Origin: Candidatus Curtissbacteria bacterium
GTDB taxonomy: Bacteria; Patescibacteriota; Microgenomatia; Curtissbacterales; GWA2-41-24
Assembly (NCBI GenBank): GCA_016183325.1
Contig: JACPEV010000010.1
Coordinates: 1-43,854 of the forward strand
Direction: 5' to 3'
Length of the DNA stretch: 43,854 nucleotides
The position numbers and the translations under genes are program-made. The notes under the pieces were generated by a model, which was not told where the DNA came from, did not search any database, and saw only the letters and a program-made list of their open reading frames with translations. This document shows positions 1 to 8,010 of this stretch, piece by piece (position 1 is the first letter of the stretch; every line of letters starts with the position of its first letter).

Positions 1-67
1 CTATCTCCTTTAAGTGAGTCTCTAATTCTCGCCCGCTCCATCCGCGGGGGTTTTCAATATAACTCAT
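1..67 (-). CDS. Partial CDS at window edge, N-terminal 22 codons, unknown
   Basis: Reading from an ATG at 67 toward the window edge gives an open frame starting MSYIENPRGW and continuing SGRELETHLKEI without a stop. It begins 6 bp after the yebC stop codon on the same strand, so it would be the next gene of a yebC operon. In many bacteria ruvC follows yebC, but this start does not look like RuvC. No family is recognised, and too little is visible to be certain that it is a gene. Confidence 0.35.
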   Translation of the reverse strand, partial: MSYIENPRGWSGRELETHLKEI

Positions 68-72
68 TTAAT

Positions 73-831
73 TCAAATTTTTGTTTGAGATAAAATCGAG
101 TCTGGTATATCAAAATTACTCCAGACTTTTTGCACATCATCCAAATCCTCAAGCCTCTCCATCAAATCCATTATTTTCTTTGCAGTGTCACTATTAGTGA
201 TTCCTACAATGGTTGCAGGTTTTTTGGAAATTTCGGCATTTGTCGGGGTTAATCCCCTGTTAATTAAATTTTTTTTGACTGATTCCAAATCAGCAGGTTT
301 AGTATATACCTCAACCAGATCGCCAGCATCCACCACATCCTGGGCTCCTGACTCTGCCGCCACATCAAAAATCTCCTCAAAACTTTTGCCATTTTTAACA
401 ACTACAATCATCCCTTCATCGCTAAACATCCAGGAAACGGTTCCCGGTGAAACAAAGCTACCGCCGGAGCGCTCAATTACATTTTTGACCTCGGCAGTCG
501 TGCGGTTTTTATTATCGGTAGTTGCTTCGACGATCAGTGCGACCTTACCCGGACCATATCCTTCATATGTAGCAGATTCAAGCTGACCACCTTCGCCCCC
601 TTTACCCAAACCTCGATCAATCGCCCGCTGGATATTTTCCTTGGGCATATTGACTCCTCTTGCCTGCTCGATCGCCAGTCTCAGTTTGAAGTTGGCAGCC
701 GGATCGCCACCGCCACCTTCACGGACGGCAATGGTTATGGCGTTGCCCATCTTGGTAAAAACCTGCCCACGCTTGGCATCCGCCGCCCCCTTTTGCCTCT
801 TAATTGTCGACCATTTGCTATGGCCACTCAT
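73..831 (-). CDS. yebC: YebC/PmpR family DNA-binding transcriptional/translational regulator
   Basis: The 252-aa product starts with the family signature MSGHSKWSTIKRQKG followed by AADAKRG, and it has the usual length of about 245-250 residues. YebC proteins are three-domain cytoplasmic proteins, known as DNA-binding regulators and more recently as helpers of ribosomes translating proline-rich stretches. An upstream in-frame ATG at 843 would add MEAS. The start at 831 is preferred because the family begins at MSGHSKW and GGAGG lies just upstream of it. The start codon overlaps the TGA of a short upstream ORF (ATGA), so translation may be coupled. That ORF begins with the same ten residues. 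Confidence 0.95.
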   Translation of the reverse strand: MSGHSKWSTIKRQKGAADAKRGQVFTKMGNAITIAVREGGGGDPAANFKLRLAIEQARGVNMPKENIQRAIDRGLGKGGEGGQLESATYEGYGPGKVALIVEATTDNKNRTTAEVKNVIERSGGSFVSPGTVSWMFSDEGMIVVVKNGKSFEEIFDVAAESGAQDVVDAGDLVEVYTKPADLESVKKNLINRGLTPTNAEISKKPATIVGITNSDTAKKIMDLMERLEDLDDVQKVWSNFDIPDSILSQTKI

Positions 832-938
832 ACTAGCCTCCAATGGTCAACTATATCAGGAAACTTCCATAAATCATTGAAGGAACTATCATAAATATGC
901 TTGGCTGATATGGTGCTCCATTTACTGTGTCCTGACAT
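828..938 (-). pseudogene. 36-aa ORF repeating the YebC N-terminus (yebC 5'-end remnant or leader peptide)
   Basis: An ATG at 938, preceded by a strong AAGGGAGG ribosome site, opens a 36-codon frame starting MSGHSKWSTI. This is identical to the first ten residues of the adjacent YebC, and it then continues SAKHIYDSSF with no YebC resemblance. Seven of the ten shared codons differ between copies by synonymous changes (for example TCA against AGT for Ser), so this is not a recent duplication. The ORF ends in a TGA that overlaps the yebC ATG. It may be the remains of a second yebC paralogue or of a recombination event, or a translated leader coupled to yebC. Confidence 0.55.
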
Positions 939-997
939 CTTAGCCTCCCTTTGTGATCACCAATATCCTAAAAAGTTTCCCCTGCGTCCACTCCCCA

Positions 998-1025
998 CAC
1001 AAAATGAGACATGTCTCATTTTGTG
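998..1025. promoter_or_regulatory. Perfect 28-bp palindrome, probable operator
   Basis: A perfect 28-bp palindrome with core TGAGACATGTCTCA (1005-1018) and arms CACAAAA/TTTTGTG. It lies 60 bp upstream of the yebC-like leader ORF and 26 bp beyond the stop of the neighbouring regulator gene. The same core recurs next to that regulator's start (1672-1685). An operator is more likely than a terminator because no T-run follows on either strand. Confidence 0.65.
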
Positions 1026-1051
1026 ATGCATTCTGAACATCTCCATACATC

Positions 1052-1648
1052 TCATAAACCAAAATATCTTCTATAAGCTTGTTCATTTTCCAGTTGGCCG
1101 ACTTTTAAAATTAAAGTCTCACGACCCACGCCAAACATTTGCCTGAGATATTCAATCTCATTCTCGCACTTAAAAGGAGTCAGGTAAACACTTTTTTGTA
1201 ACTTTAAAAGATTGAGCTTTCTTATAGCCTTTCGAAACAGTTCACTTTGCAATTTCTTTTTACTGGAGACATCATAAATGATTAGTCTCCATTTACCATC
1301 CCAATGGTTTTCATCCAATTTCATCTCCTCAATATTATATTTCAAAAGTTTTATCTTTCCCCTTTCGGTGATTTTGACAACGGGCACGTCCTTCTCTTCG
1401 ACAATTTCTACATATTTGGATTCTTGCATTCTTTTGATTAACTGCCTTAGTCTCCACAAATTGAACTTTTCCCATTCTTGACGGTCCTTTTGGCGTTTTT
1501 CATCTTCGTAAATTTTAAATATTTGTCTGGCAACTATTGGCAAACCCGGCAATACTAAACTTGCGACCAGAAAAGTCCCAGCCCCTAAAAGTATCAGGGC
1601 ATCTTTAATCTTAGGGTCAATCTTTTCGACTTTCTTCTCCTTCACCAA
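1052..1648 (-). CDS. Membrane-anchored PaaX/Cas2-like winged-helix regulator
   Basis: About 198 aa. Residues 13-36 form one hydrophobic segment. Residues about 65-110 read like a winged helix (LRQLIKRMQESKYVEIVEE, then VVKITERGK). Residues about 115-195 (GKWRLIIYDVSSKKK, KSVYLTPFKCENEIEYL) resemble the ferredoxin-like C-terminal domain shared by Cas2 and PaaX. No CRISPR array or other cas gene is in the window, so a regulator fits better than a Cas2 nuclease. The start is TTG (1648) or GTG (1645); no ATG is in frame. Palindromes with the same 14-bp core lie 17 bp upstream and 26 bp downstream, which suggests autoregulation and possible control of yebC. The membrane anchor is unusual for PaaX. 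Confidence 0.7.
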   Translation of the reverse strand: MVKEKKVEKIDPKIKDALILLGAGTFLVASLVLPGLPIVARQIFKIYEDEKRQKDRQEWEKFNLWRLRQLIKRMQESKYVEIVEEKDVPVVKITERGKIKLLKYNIEEMKLDENHWDGKWRLIIYDVSSKKKLQSELFRKAIRKLNLLKLQKSVYLTPFKCENEIEYLRQMFGVGRETLILKVGQLENEQAYRRYFGL

Positions 1649-1664
1649 TGCCAGTACACCATAT

Positions 1665-1692
1665 CACAAAATGAGACATGTCTCAAAATGTG
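1665..1692. promoter_or_regulatory. Imperfect palindrome at regulator start, probable auto-operator
   Basis: It contains the same perfect 14-bp core TGAGACATGTCTCA (1672-1685) as the palindrome at 998-1025. The outer CACA/TGTG arms are conserved, but the A/T triplets between arm and core no longer pair. It lies 17-44 bp upstream of the start of the PaaX/Cas2-like gene, where a repressor would act on its own promoter. Confidence 0.6.
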
Positions 1693-1795
1693 ATGTTTTT
1701 GGTGCAGTTTGTTTCTCAATATTTTCAAGCTCTGTTAATATGGAAGATTTTTATCAGGCACAATTCGCCTGTCTTAGTCTGTCTCCCGTCAGCGC

Positions 1796-1822
1796 AAAAA
1801 AAATTAAAAGTTGCCTTTTAAT
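1796..1822 (-). terminator. Rho-independent terminator
   Basis: Read on the minus strand, ATTAAAAG pairs with CTTTTAAT across a GCAA tetraloop and is followed by seven T. It lies about 70 bp downstream of the stop of the 772-aa gene and would end its transcript before the next minus-strand gene. Confidence 0.75.
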
Positions 1823-1893
1823 CTCTGGCTCCACTTACCGTACATTGACATAGCAAAATAAATAGCTCCACCAAATCTTAAAAAAACCGACTT

Positions 1894-4212
1894 TCACTGC
1901 CCAATAAACCAAGGTTTTAGCTGATCCAGAGAAGCAAGGGCCGAGGATCTTCTATAATATCTCTCGAATAATCGCACAGGGGACTGTAATTCTTCCTGGG
2001 TTGGTTTTGGACTTGTGTGCTCCACAACCCAAGTTTCTAAATATCTTAATTCTCCAGTCACCGGATCTTCGACAGTTGCAAGCTCAAAACGCGCTGGCAC
2101 ATTTGTCCTTTTATCGAAACTTGGCTGATACCGGGCAGCTTTTCGTGCTGTTTCAAGCTCTTGCTTAATCCACTCAATCTCCTCAGAAGAAGCACCAGTC
2201 TCCAGCGCCTCTCGATACAGTTCAACTGTAACCAGATAATCTTTAGCTCCTCTCAAAGATGTCTTATGGACTTCAACTCTTCGTGGAGTAAATCCCCTAA
2301 TCCTGAACACATCTCTTGTCAGTTGCATATCTGTTTGAACTCTCGGCAAACTTTCACCAAATCTCCTTCCGGTACCACCACGAGGTATCCTCCTGCCCCC
2401 TTTCCTCTTTTCTCCTTTCTCCCCACCATCTCCACTTTCTCGATCTCTCTTCTCCTGAACCGTTAAATCATGAAAGACAAGAACAGCTATATGATTAAGC
2501 ATCGTATAAAGCCCAGGAATTTGTTCCTTAAGTGGGGCCTTCAGTCTCAGACTACCATCCTGATCCAATGTTCCAATAACAGTTATATGACTATCTCTTA
2601 GCCCAAATTTCAAGCTGATTGCCCACTCCGGCAGTGAACCAGAAGTAATCAAAGAAAGCGTTTTGATCCCTAAAAGTTCTGGCACGCTTCCGTCTGAAAA
2701 TTCAATCACGTTTACCCCTTGTTGCATCGGTAAAAAATGCATGCCTTCCTGAAAAATCGCCTGCCAAGCTGTTCGAGTAACTTCTTTTATCTCTTCCGCA
2801 TGTCCATTCAGTTTCTCCAAAAACTCTGCGCCACAATTTCTTTCAAAAGTCTCCCGCAACGCTCCCATATGCTCTTGAGAAAAAGTGTAACCCTCAATCG
2901 TCGCATTCAACGCCTCTAAACTCTTCTGCATCTTCCCAGAAAGGCCAAGCAGTTCAAATCTTTGCTTAATTTGGGGCAATAAATGATCGACAAAGTAACC
3001 TCTCCCAATCTCTTCGGCATAAATAAAAGCCGTATCTTCATGTCGTTCTAAGTAATCTGCAACTGCCATTCTAGACAAAGGATGGCGACCAATCATCTGG
3101 TCAAAATTAACTTCATCAAATTCGGAATCATATTCGTGTGGATGAGACACCATTACTAAAGCATAGGACAACATTGGGGCTCTTACACTCTCTGGGACAT
3201 TTTCTAATATTTTTTTAATTTGAATATCTGTTTTCTCATTCTTACTAAATATTAATTGGTAAAAAAACCTTTCTTGCCACGCGGCAATATTTCTCAACAG
3301 ATTTTGATTTTTATATTGAATCGGTCCCGCTACATCCAAGAAAAATACTGGATCGAAAAAAAGATGGCCAACAACAGCGCTATCATCGAAAAAGGACTGT
3401 TTTTCTTCAAGTACTTTTGAAAGATAATCAGTAATTCTATCTAGATGATCATCAGACGACGGATACGGCATCGCTTCTATATCCTCAATTGACAATCCTC
3501 CCCTTCGCAGGTTATAAAACCTCTCACGAGGAAGACTTTGCCACTCCGGCTCTCTCCTAAGAACATCTACGAATTCATCTCTTAAAATTTCTTCTTTCTC
3601 ACCAGATCTAGAAAATGGTAACGCTCCATCAATATCCCTTGTCCACTCATTAAGAAGTTGCAATTCTTTTTGTCTTTGCAAACGCTCATCTTCGGTTTGA
3701 TTAGGTTGAGAAAATGGTAAAAAGTTAACTCTCATTTCATTGATTCCTTGCCTAGAAACATCTCCTAAGTATCCAGCCATACCAACTAGACTATGATAGT
3801 TATTGGATAAAAATCTTCTAAGGTACTCATTATTTTGCAGGATTTCATTGTTTTGAAGAATTTTTTCAACCGATCCTAGAACCTGAGGGGAAATCCTACA
3901 TACTTTGCCGTTCTTGGCTATTACATCTTCAAGAGTGTTGTAAACCATGACTCTCATAAAGTTAAAAGCATTTTCTAATTTTTTAGGATCACGCCCCATA
4001 GCTAAAAACCCTTGAAGCTTCTCAAATGCGATAATCGTCGGATCAAAAAATTCGTGCTCTTCTAAATCTCTTATCAATTGTCTTTGTGCTCGCCTTGCCC
4101 TATCCGACCGGCCATGAACGGCTTGGTCAGTAAGCTGACCGATCCGCACGTAAAACGTTCTATCTTGGTCCTGTTGTCTTGCTTTGGTAACTTCTGGATT
4201 TTCCTGAGTCAT
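1894..4212 (-). CDS. Large conserved-looking hypothetical protein (772 aa)
   Basis: I do not recognise a family. The protein is mostly soluble and rich in charged helices, with a very basic glycine/arginine linker near residues 605-635 (KGEKRKGGRRIPRGGTGRR) and a C-terminal domain of about 130 residues ending LKPWFIGQ. No signal peptide or membrane segment is seen. The frame is open to a TTG at 4263, but the ATG at 4212 (MTQENPEV) is preferred: a TATAAT box at 4227-4222 on the same strand would put transcription only a few bases before it, giving a leaderless mRNA. A terminator follows at 1822-1796. It is divergent from the TPR gene at 4391. Confidence 0.75.
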   Translation of the reverse strand: MTQENPEVTKARQQDQDRTFYVRIGQLTDQAVHGRSDRARRAQRQLIRDLEEHEFFDPTIIAFEKLQGFLAMGRDPKKLENAFNFMRVMVYNTLEDVIAKNGKVCRISPQVLGSVEKILQNNEILQNNEYLRRFLSNNYHSLVGMAGYLGDVSRQGINEMRVNFLPFSQPNQTEDERLQRQKELQLLNEWTRDIDGALPFSRSGEKEEILRDEFVDVLRREPEWQSLPRERFYNLRRGGLSIEDIEAMPYPSSDDHLDRITDYLSKVLEEKQSFFDDSAVVGHLFFDPVFFLDVAGPIQYKNQNLLRNIAAWQERFFYQLIFSKNEKTDIQIKKILENVPESVRAPMLSYALVMVSHPHEYDSEFDEVNFDQMIGRHPLSRMAVADYLERHEDTAFIYAEEIGRGYFVDHLLPQIKQRFELLGLSGKMQKSLEALNATIEGYTFSQEHMGALRETFERNCGAEFLEKLNGHAEEIKEVTRTAWQAIFQEGMHFLPMQQGVNVIEFSDGSVPELLGIKTLSLITSGSLPEWAISLKFGLRDSHITVIGTLDQDGSLRLKAPLKEQIPGLYTMLNHIAVLVFHDLTVQEKRDRESGDGGEKGEKRKGGRRIPRGGTGRRFGESLPRVQTDMQLTRDVFRIRGFTPRRVEVHKTSLRGAKDYLVTVELYREALETGASSEEIEWIKQELETARKAARYQPSFDKRTNVPARFELATVEDPVTGELRYLETWVVEHTSPKPTQEELQSPVRLFERYYRRSSALASLDQLKPWFIGQ

Positions 4213-4390
4213 ATTGCTTGTATTATAACGTGGTTGAAAAGTATAAACATCGTATTTTACCAACTTATTATAAGTTATTCAAATTTTGCCAAAAATTGCC
4301 ATCGTTCAACAAATTTACCCATTTCACACCCATATTGTTTCATTTTTTCCACCCATTGACTTAAAAACTGCTCTATCCTAATGTGTTTTC

Positions 4391-5074
4391 ATGGACGATT
4401 CTCTAACTCTGAACTGGAAATCTACAGACAAAATTGAACTTCTCGCTCATCTAGCCATCGCCACAGCTATGGAAAACAACTGGCATGAAGCTCTCAAAAT
4501 CAACCAAAAGATCCTCTCAAGCGAGAAAGATAACGTAGAAGCCCTAAATCGCCTCGCCCGCGCCTACACCTGCATTGGAGAAACCCACAAGGCCGAAAAA
4601 ACTTACAAGAAAGTATTAGGAATCGACCCGCATAATATTATTGCCAAAAAAAATCTCGACAAGGTCATCAAATCTAATGGTAATGGACACACAAGCGGCA
4701 AAACTCAGCAAGCCAACCTTTCACAAATCTTTATTTATGAACCCGGTAAAACCAAACTTATCAACCTTTTAAACTTGGCCCCGCCTCAAGTTCTGGCAAC
4801 TCTTAATTGCGGCGACGAGCTGACACTAAACCCCAAGAGACATGCAGTTACCATAGCAACTGGGGACGGCAATTACCTCGGAGCTCTACCCGACGATCTC
4901 GCACATCGACTCCTCACATTTATTGCCGAAGGAAATAAATATGAAGTTTACGTTAAATGCGCAACTACAAAAATATTAACTGTTTTAATAAAAGAAACTT
5001 ACCGGTCCGATAAATTTTTAAATCAGCCATCTTTCCAGGCCAACTTCAATCCTTCTGGGGAAAATCTCAATTAA
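4391..5074 (+). CDS. TPR-repeat protein with a possible HIRAN-like C-terminal domain
   Basis: 227 aa. Residues about 17-95 hold two TPR units (AIATAMENNWHEALKINQKIL, then ALNRLARAYTCIGETHKA ending LGIDP), which normally act in protein-protein contacts. A short polar linker follows. Residues about 135-205 (CGDELTLNPKR, NYLGALPDDLAHRLLTFIAEG, YEVYVKC) have the shape of a HIRAN-type beta domain, which in other proteins binds DNA ends; this second call is tentative. No signal peptide is seen, so the protein is probably cytoplasmic. It converges on the minus-strand gene at 5078 with only 3 bp between them. Confidence 0.7.
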   Translation: MDDSLTLNWKSTDKIELLAHLAIATAMENNWHEALKINQKILSSEKDNVEALNRLARAYTCIGETHKAEKTYKKVLGIDPHNIIAKKNLDKVIKSNGNGHTSGKTQQANLSQIFIYEPGKTKLINLLNLAPPQVLATLNCGDELTLNPKRHAVTIATGDGNYLGALPDDLAHRLLTFIAEGNKYEVYVKCATTKILTVLIKETYRSDKFLNQPSFQANFNPSGENLN

Positions 5075-5077
5075 ATC

Positions 5078-5539
5078 TTAATTATTTTCCTCAAAAATAT
5101 CTCGAGGCACTATTTCACCACTTATCTGTCTTGAATCTTTTTGCCTGGGACTACCAGTCTCAGGGGCACCAGGTGCCTCTTCCTGCTTATCCCACGGAAA
5201 TTGCCTTGCAGCCTGAGGTTGCGTATACCCTGCCTGCGGCTCTATTTGACTTTCTTCTATCTTAGGAAGTTGACCAGAAGAGGGAGAAGTGATTACTTGA
5301 TTTTCTGTAAGTTTTGGCAGCTTAGTTGAAACAGAATTGACACTTGCTTGCTGTTCCACACCAGTTTGCTGGGCAGTTGCACCGTAATTGTTATTTGTTG
5401 GGTCCAGCTCTAAGCTCGTTGGTGAAACTTCTTGATTTGCAGCTTCATTTGAAACTTTTTTTTGTTCCCGAATCAAAGAAACCAGTGCAATAATAAAGGA
5501 AACGATTAAGATGATAACTCCGATTGTAATATAGATCAT
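5078..5539 (-). CDS. Single-pass membrane protein with low-complexity tail
   Basis: 153 aa: an N-terminal transmembrane helix (residues 2-22, IYITIGVIILIVSFIIALVS), then a polar Q/S/P-rich tail with two similar segments (LPKLTENQVI and LPKIEESQIE). No enzymatic motif is visible. Its start overlaps the stop of the upstream LytR_C gene by 4 bp (ATGA), so the two are almost certainly co-translated and may act together at the cell envelope. The function is unknown. Confidence 0.65.
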   Translation of the reverse strand: MIYITIGVIILIVSFIIALVSLIREQKKVSNEAANQEVSPTSLELDPTNNNYGATAQQTGVEQQASVNSVSTKLPKLTENQVITSPSSGQLPKIEESQIEPQAGYTQPQAARQFPWDKQEEAPGAPETGSPRQKDSRQISGEIVPRDIFEENN

Positions 5540-6507
5540 TCGAAATATTTATTGGCAAAATCCTGGCCGATTGCGATAATAATTTTACCAGAATCGTCGC
5601 CTCTTGCCTCTTTTGGCAACGCCTTTATATCACAATTAAAAATTTTTGCCAATAAACTGGTGGCAAAATTCTTCTTTGCAAAAATTACAGTTTCACCCAC
5701 TTGATTACTTCCAAAAATGTCCTTAACTGAAAACCCCATGCTTGCCATAAAGTCCACTGCCAAATCGCCAGCCTCACCAGAACCGGACCCGTTTTGAATC
5801 TCAACTTCAAACTCTGCCAAAGAGGGATTCTCCAAATAGTCCTTTATTTTACGATTCAAAGATACGCTATCGACACCTAAAACTTGCACACCTTTGGCAA
5901 GAACTATCTCCTCATGAAAGTTTGACATATCTACCAATTGCATCTGATTTACACCAACACCTTTTAATTGCCACCATAGTCTAGTCATGTCAATTCGAGA
6001 AATATTTGTATCCAATAATTCGCGCTTTGTAAAATAGAGCATCGGAGACACAAAAGATTTAAAATCTCCGAATAATTTTTCTACATTAGTTTCAGAAATC
6101 GTTTGATTATTTTTAAAGATTACAAAATTATCAATTTTCGCCCTAAAGTTAAGAGACATAATCCGCAAAAGTTCTTCACCACCATACTTGTCTTTTATTT
6201 CGCCAATCTTCATTATGGGTTTATCTTGCTTACCGGTCACAAAAAATAAATTTGGATCAACAGTTAGAAAAACTACTCTTTTGGGATCACTTTGATAAAT
6301 AAATAATGAAGGAGGAGATGTGGAAAAAGTAGCGACAAAGGAAGACTCACCATCCCAACGTCCTTCTCCAAAATATTTTTTTAAGGAAATTGATTTAGTC
6401 AAACCATTTATAATAGCAAACACAAGTACAATTACTATAAAAATCGAAAGTATATTTCGCCATTTACTTCGAATTTCTTGTCTCTTCCAAAGAGGATACT
6501 TTATCAT
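5536..6507 (-). CDS. Membrane protein with LytR C-terminal (LytR_C-like) domain
   Basis: 323 aa. A basic N-terminus precedes one transmembrane helix at about 19-38 (ILSIFIVIVLVFAIINGL). A large extracytoplasmic region follows. Residues about 236-320 (FEVEIQNGSGSGEAGDLAVDF, GFSVKDIFGSNQ, ETVIFAKK, IIIAIGQDF) match the pattern of the LytR_C domain found at the end of many LytR-CpsA-Psr and envelope proteins. The LCP phosphotransferase domain itself is not seen. It overlaps the downstream membrane protein gene by 4 bp. Confidence 0.75.
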   Translation of the reverse strand: MIKYPLWKRQEIRSKWRNILSIFIVIVLVFAIINGLTKSISLKKYFGEGRWDGESSFVATFSTSPPSLFIYQSDPKRVVFLTVDPNLFFVTGKQDKPIMKIGEIKDKYGGEELLRIMSLNFRAKIDNFVIFKNNQTISETNVEKLFGDFKSFVSPMLYFTKRELLDTNISRIDMTRLWWQLKGVGVNQMQLVDMSNFHEEIVLAKGVQVLGVDSVSLNRKIKDYLENPSLAEFEVEIQNGSGSGEAGDLAVDFMASMGFSVKDIFGSNQVGETVIFAKKNFATSLLAKIFNCDIKALPKEARGDDSGKIIIAIGQDFANKYFE

Positions 6508-6582
6508 AACTAGATTCCAAATATCATTACGAACCTAGCTACTCATCGCTCCCTTACACTTTTATTTGAATTATATTGCTTG

Positions 6583-6602
6583 CCCTGAGCGAAGTCGAAG
6601 GG
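6583..6602. repeat. Dispersed CCCTGAGC...GAAGGG repeat
   Basis: A clear copy of the 20-bp dispersed repeat CCCTGAGCGAAGTCGAAGGG, followed by a TCAATTGTCAGTTGTCAATTG low-complexity stretch. Related copies occur at 24607-24626, 31667-31685 (inside htrA), 34351-34440 and 35879-35898 (inside ychF). Confidence 0.8.
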
Positions 6603-6630
6603 TCAATTGTCAGTTGTCAATTGTTAAATG

Positions 6631-6771
6631 TTACTTTTCCCTCTTCCCCTTCCCAATTATCTCCACCTTAGGCGGAGTATAAATATGCACAATCTTCCCA
6701 GCCTGCCGCTCCAAAATCTCCTTCTTCTTTTTCTTCTTATCACCCTTGTAGAAACCACCGTATACTCCCAT
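6631..6771 (-). CDS. Small lysine-rich protein, 46 aa, with a paralogue at 7722-7799
   Basis: An ATG at 6771 opens MGVYGGFYKGDKKKKKKE and continues ILERQAGKIVHIYTPPKVEI to a basic tail (IGKGKREK). The first 18 residues are repeated exactly by the 25-aa ORF at 7799-7722, but many codons differ only at silent positions, which indicates selection on the peptide. A TTGTCA-18-TAGAAT promoter at 6809-6780 puts the transcription start just before the ATG, so the mRNA should be leaderless. The glycine/tyrosine head and K6 run suggest nucleic-acid or ribosome binding, but that is a guess. Confidence 0.7.
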   Translation of the reverse strand: MGVYGGFYKGDKKKKKKEILERQAGKIVHIYTPPKVEIIGKGKREK

Positions 6772-6779
6772 ACTAATTA

Positions 6780-6809
6780 ATTCTAACAACCAGAGCTAGG
6801 TTTTGACAA
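6780..6809 (-). promoter_or_regulatory. Promoter of the 46-aa small protein
   Basis: On the minus strand, -35 TTGTCA (6809-6804), an 18-bp spacer and -10 TAGAAT (6785-6780). The predicted start is near 6773 and the ATG is at 6771, which would make the mRNA leaderless. No Shine-Dalgarno sequence is present. Confidence 0.55.
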
Positions 6810-6855
6810 CATAAAACATGAAAGTTAAGCAACAAACATATTTTGGGAGGTTAGA

Positions 6856-7680
6856 TTATCTTACAATTCTATTCATTATCTCTAATTGAAATCCCGTTTT
6901 TTCAGGGTCAGTTCCAGTTATAGCAACAAAGTATGTTTGGTCGGTCCTTTTTCTTTCGAAAACCACTACTCTGGTATCGATCCCGTCGGTTGGCTCATTT
7001 CTCAAAAACCATCTCTGTTCTGTATAATCTGAAGGGCCATGTTCGCGAACTACCAGCTCTGGAACTGCCACTCCATTAGCCATCGTATATTCTCTTAAGA
7101 GGATAAATGATACTCCAGCGTCATTGTTATCTCTGGGCGGAACATTAATAAAATCACCACTTTTTACAAAAAAAGGCCTACCGCTACCCTCGTAATCAAC
7201 ATTAGTCTCACGGGGAGGATACCTTACTTTCCAGCCACTGGTCGAACCCATCGATGGGTTAACTCCTAAAGTATGATCTCTTTCGAATGCTTCTTTAGCT
7301 TCTCTTACCCGTCTTTCAACAGCCGCAAAAGAATCATCGTCTTGAGCAACATAGGTAGTTACTGCTAGCGCTGCTAGCCCTAATAAAAATCGCCAAGCCC
7401 CTGCTAAAACGCTCCTCCTTGATTTCTTGGGCGCAGCTCTCCTCCTATCCAAAGACTGCACCGCAGCCTCCTCACGTCTTCTAACAACTCTAATCTGTCC
7501 CTCAAGCGCTGAAACAATCGAGGGCAGTGACGATCCCTTAGCAATGTGCGGCTCTAAAAACTTAATAATTACATTAATATCCCTGTGACTCAAACCAAGA
7601 TCCGGTTCCTCTACAGAACTAGTTGCTACAGGACTACCGCCATCATCGCCAGAAGATCCACAAGGTCGTTCTCCAGCCAT
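6856..7680 (-). CDS. Hypothetical membrane-anchored protein (274 aa)
   Basis: No family is recognised. The N-terminal part (about 95 residues, with RRREE and DRRRAAPKKSRRS patches) is hydrophilic and basic, so it is probably cytoplasmic. One transmembrane helix follows at about 97-114 (FLLGLAALAVTTYVAQ). The C-terminal 160 residues would be extracytoplasmic and look beta-rich (FINVPPRDNN, RVVVFERKRTDQTYFVAITG). The gene lies between the two small lysine-rich paralogues on the same strand. Confidence 0.65.
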   Translation of the reverse strand: MAGERPCGSSGDDGGSPVATSSVEEPDLGLSHRDINVIIKFLEPHIAKGSSLPSIVSALEGQIRVVRRREEAAVQSLDRRRAAPKKSRRSVLAGAWRFLLGLAALAVTTYVAQDDDSFAAVERRVREAKEAFERDHTLGVNPSMGSTSGWKVRYPPRETNVDYEGSGRPFFVKSGDFINVPPRDNNDAGVSFILLREYTMANGVAVPELVVREHGPSDYTEQRWFLRNEPTDGIDTRVVVFERKRTDQTYFVAITGTDPEKTGFQLEIMNRIVR

Positions 7681-7721
7681 ATCGGGGAATTATATTATCA
7701 GTATAAAAGAAAAACAATTTT

Positions 7722-7799
7722 CTAGAATATCTTGTGAGCCAAAAGCTCTTTCTTCTTTTTCTTTTTGTCGCCTTTATAAAAACCTCCGTATACACCCAT
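7722..7799 (-). CDS. Small lysine-rich protein, 25 aa, paralogue of 6631-6771
   Basis: The ATG at 7799 gives MGVYGGFYKGDKKKKKKE followed by LLAHKIF and a TAG stop. The first 18 residues match the 46-aa protein exactly although about half the codons differ synonymously. It may be a short family member or a copy truncated after residue 18. No convincing Shine-Dalgarno site is seen. The 274-aa gene begins 41 bp downstream on the same strand. Confidence 0.6.
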   Translation of the reverse strand: MGVYGGFYKGDKKKKKKELLAHKIF

Positions 7800-7852
7800 A
7801 GGTATGATCAACTCCCTCGCTTTGCAAACAACAATTCAGTTCGAGCATGTAA

Positions 7853-7916
7853 TTTTATATCAGAGGAGCGCCCTGATCCGGCTTTGCCGGAGAACGGGCG
7901 ACCTGCTGATATAAAA
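7853..7916. repeat. 60-64 bp hairpin element, copy 1
   Basis: Terminal inverted repeats TTTTATATCAG...CTGATATAAAA enclose CGCCC...GGGCG and CCGGCTTTGCCGG inner stems, so the whole unit can fold as nested hairpins. A second copy with one internal difference lies at 34912-34971, and a partial core (CCGGCTTTGCCGG) lies near 18750. It codes for nothing and is probably a MITE-like or REP-like unit. Confidence 0.7.
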
Positions 7917-8010
7917 CCCACCAAACACTCCCATAAAATTCCCTCTTATCTAATTTTACTATTGGTAATCAATGGTAGACAAGCCTCAAAGAGTCAAGGT
8001 ATAATTCTCT

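Noticed and set aside
185-586. Plus-strand 133-aa open frame
   Set aside because: It is antisense to yebC, which has clear family motifs.
998-1025. Terminator for the PaaX/Cas2-like gene
   Set aside because: The palindrome is perfect but no T-run follows on either strand, and its core is repeated at the gene's promoter.
1052-1648. Genuine Cas2
   Set aside because: The protein has a membrane helix and a winged helix before the Cas2-like domain, and no CRISPR array or cas1 is in the window.
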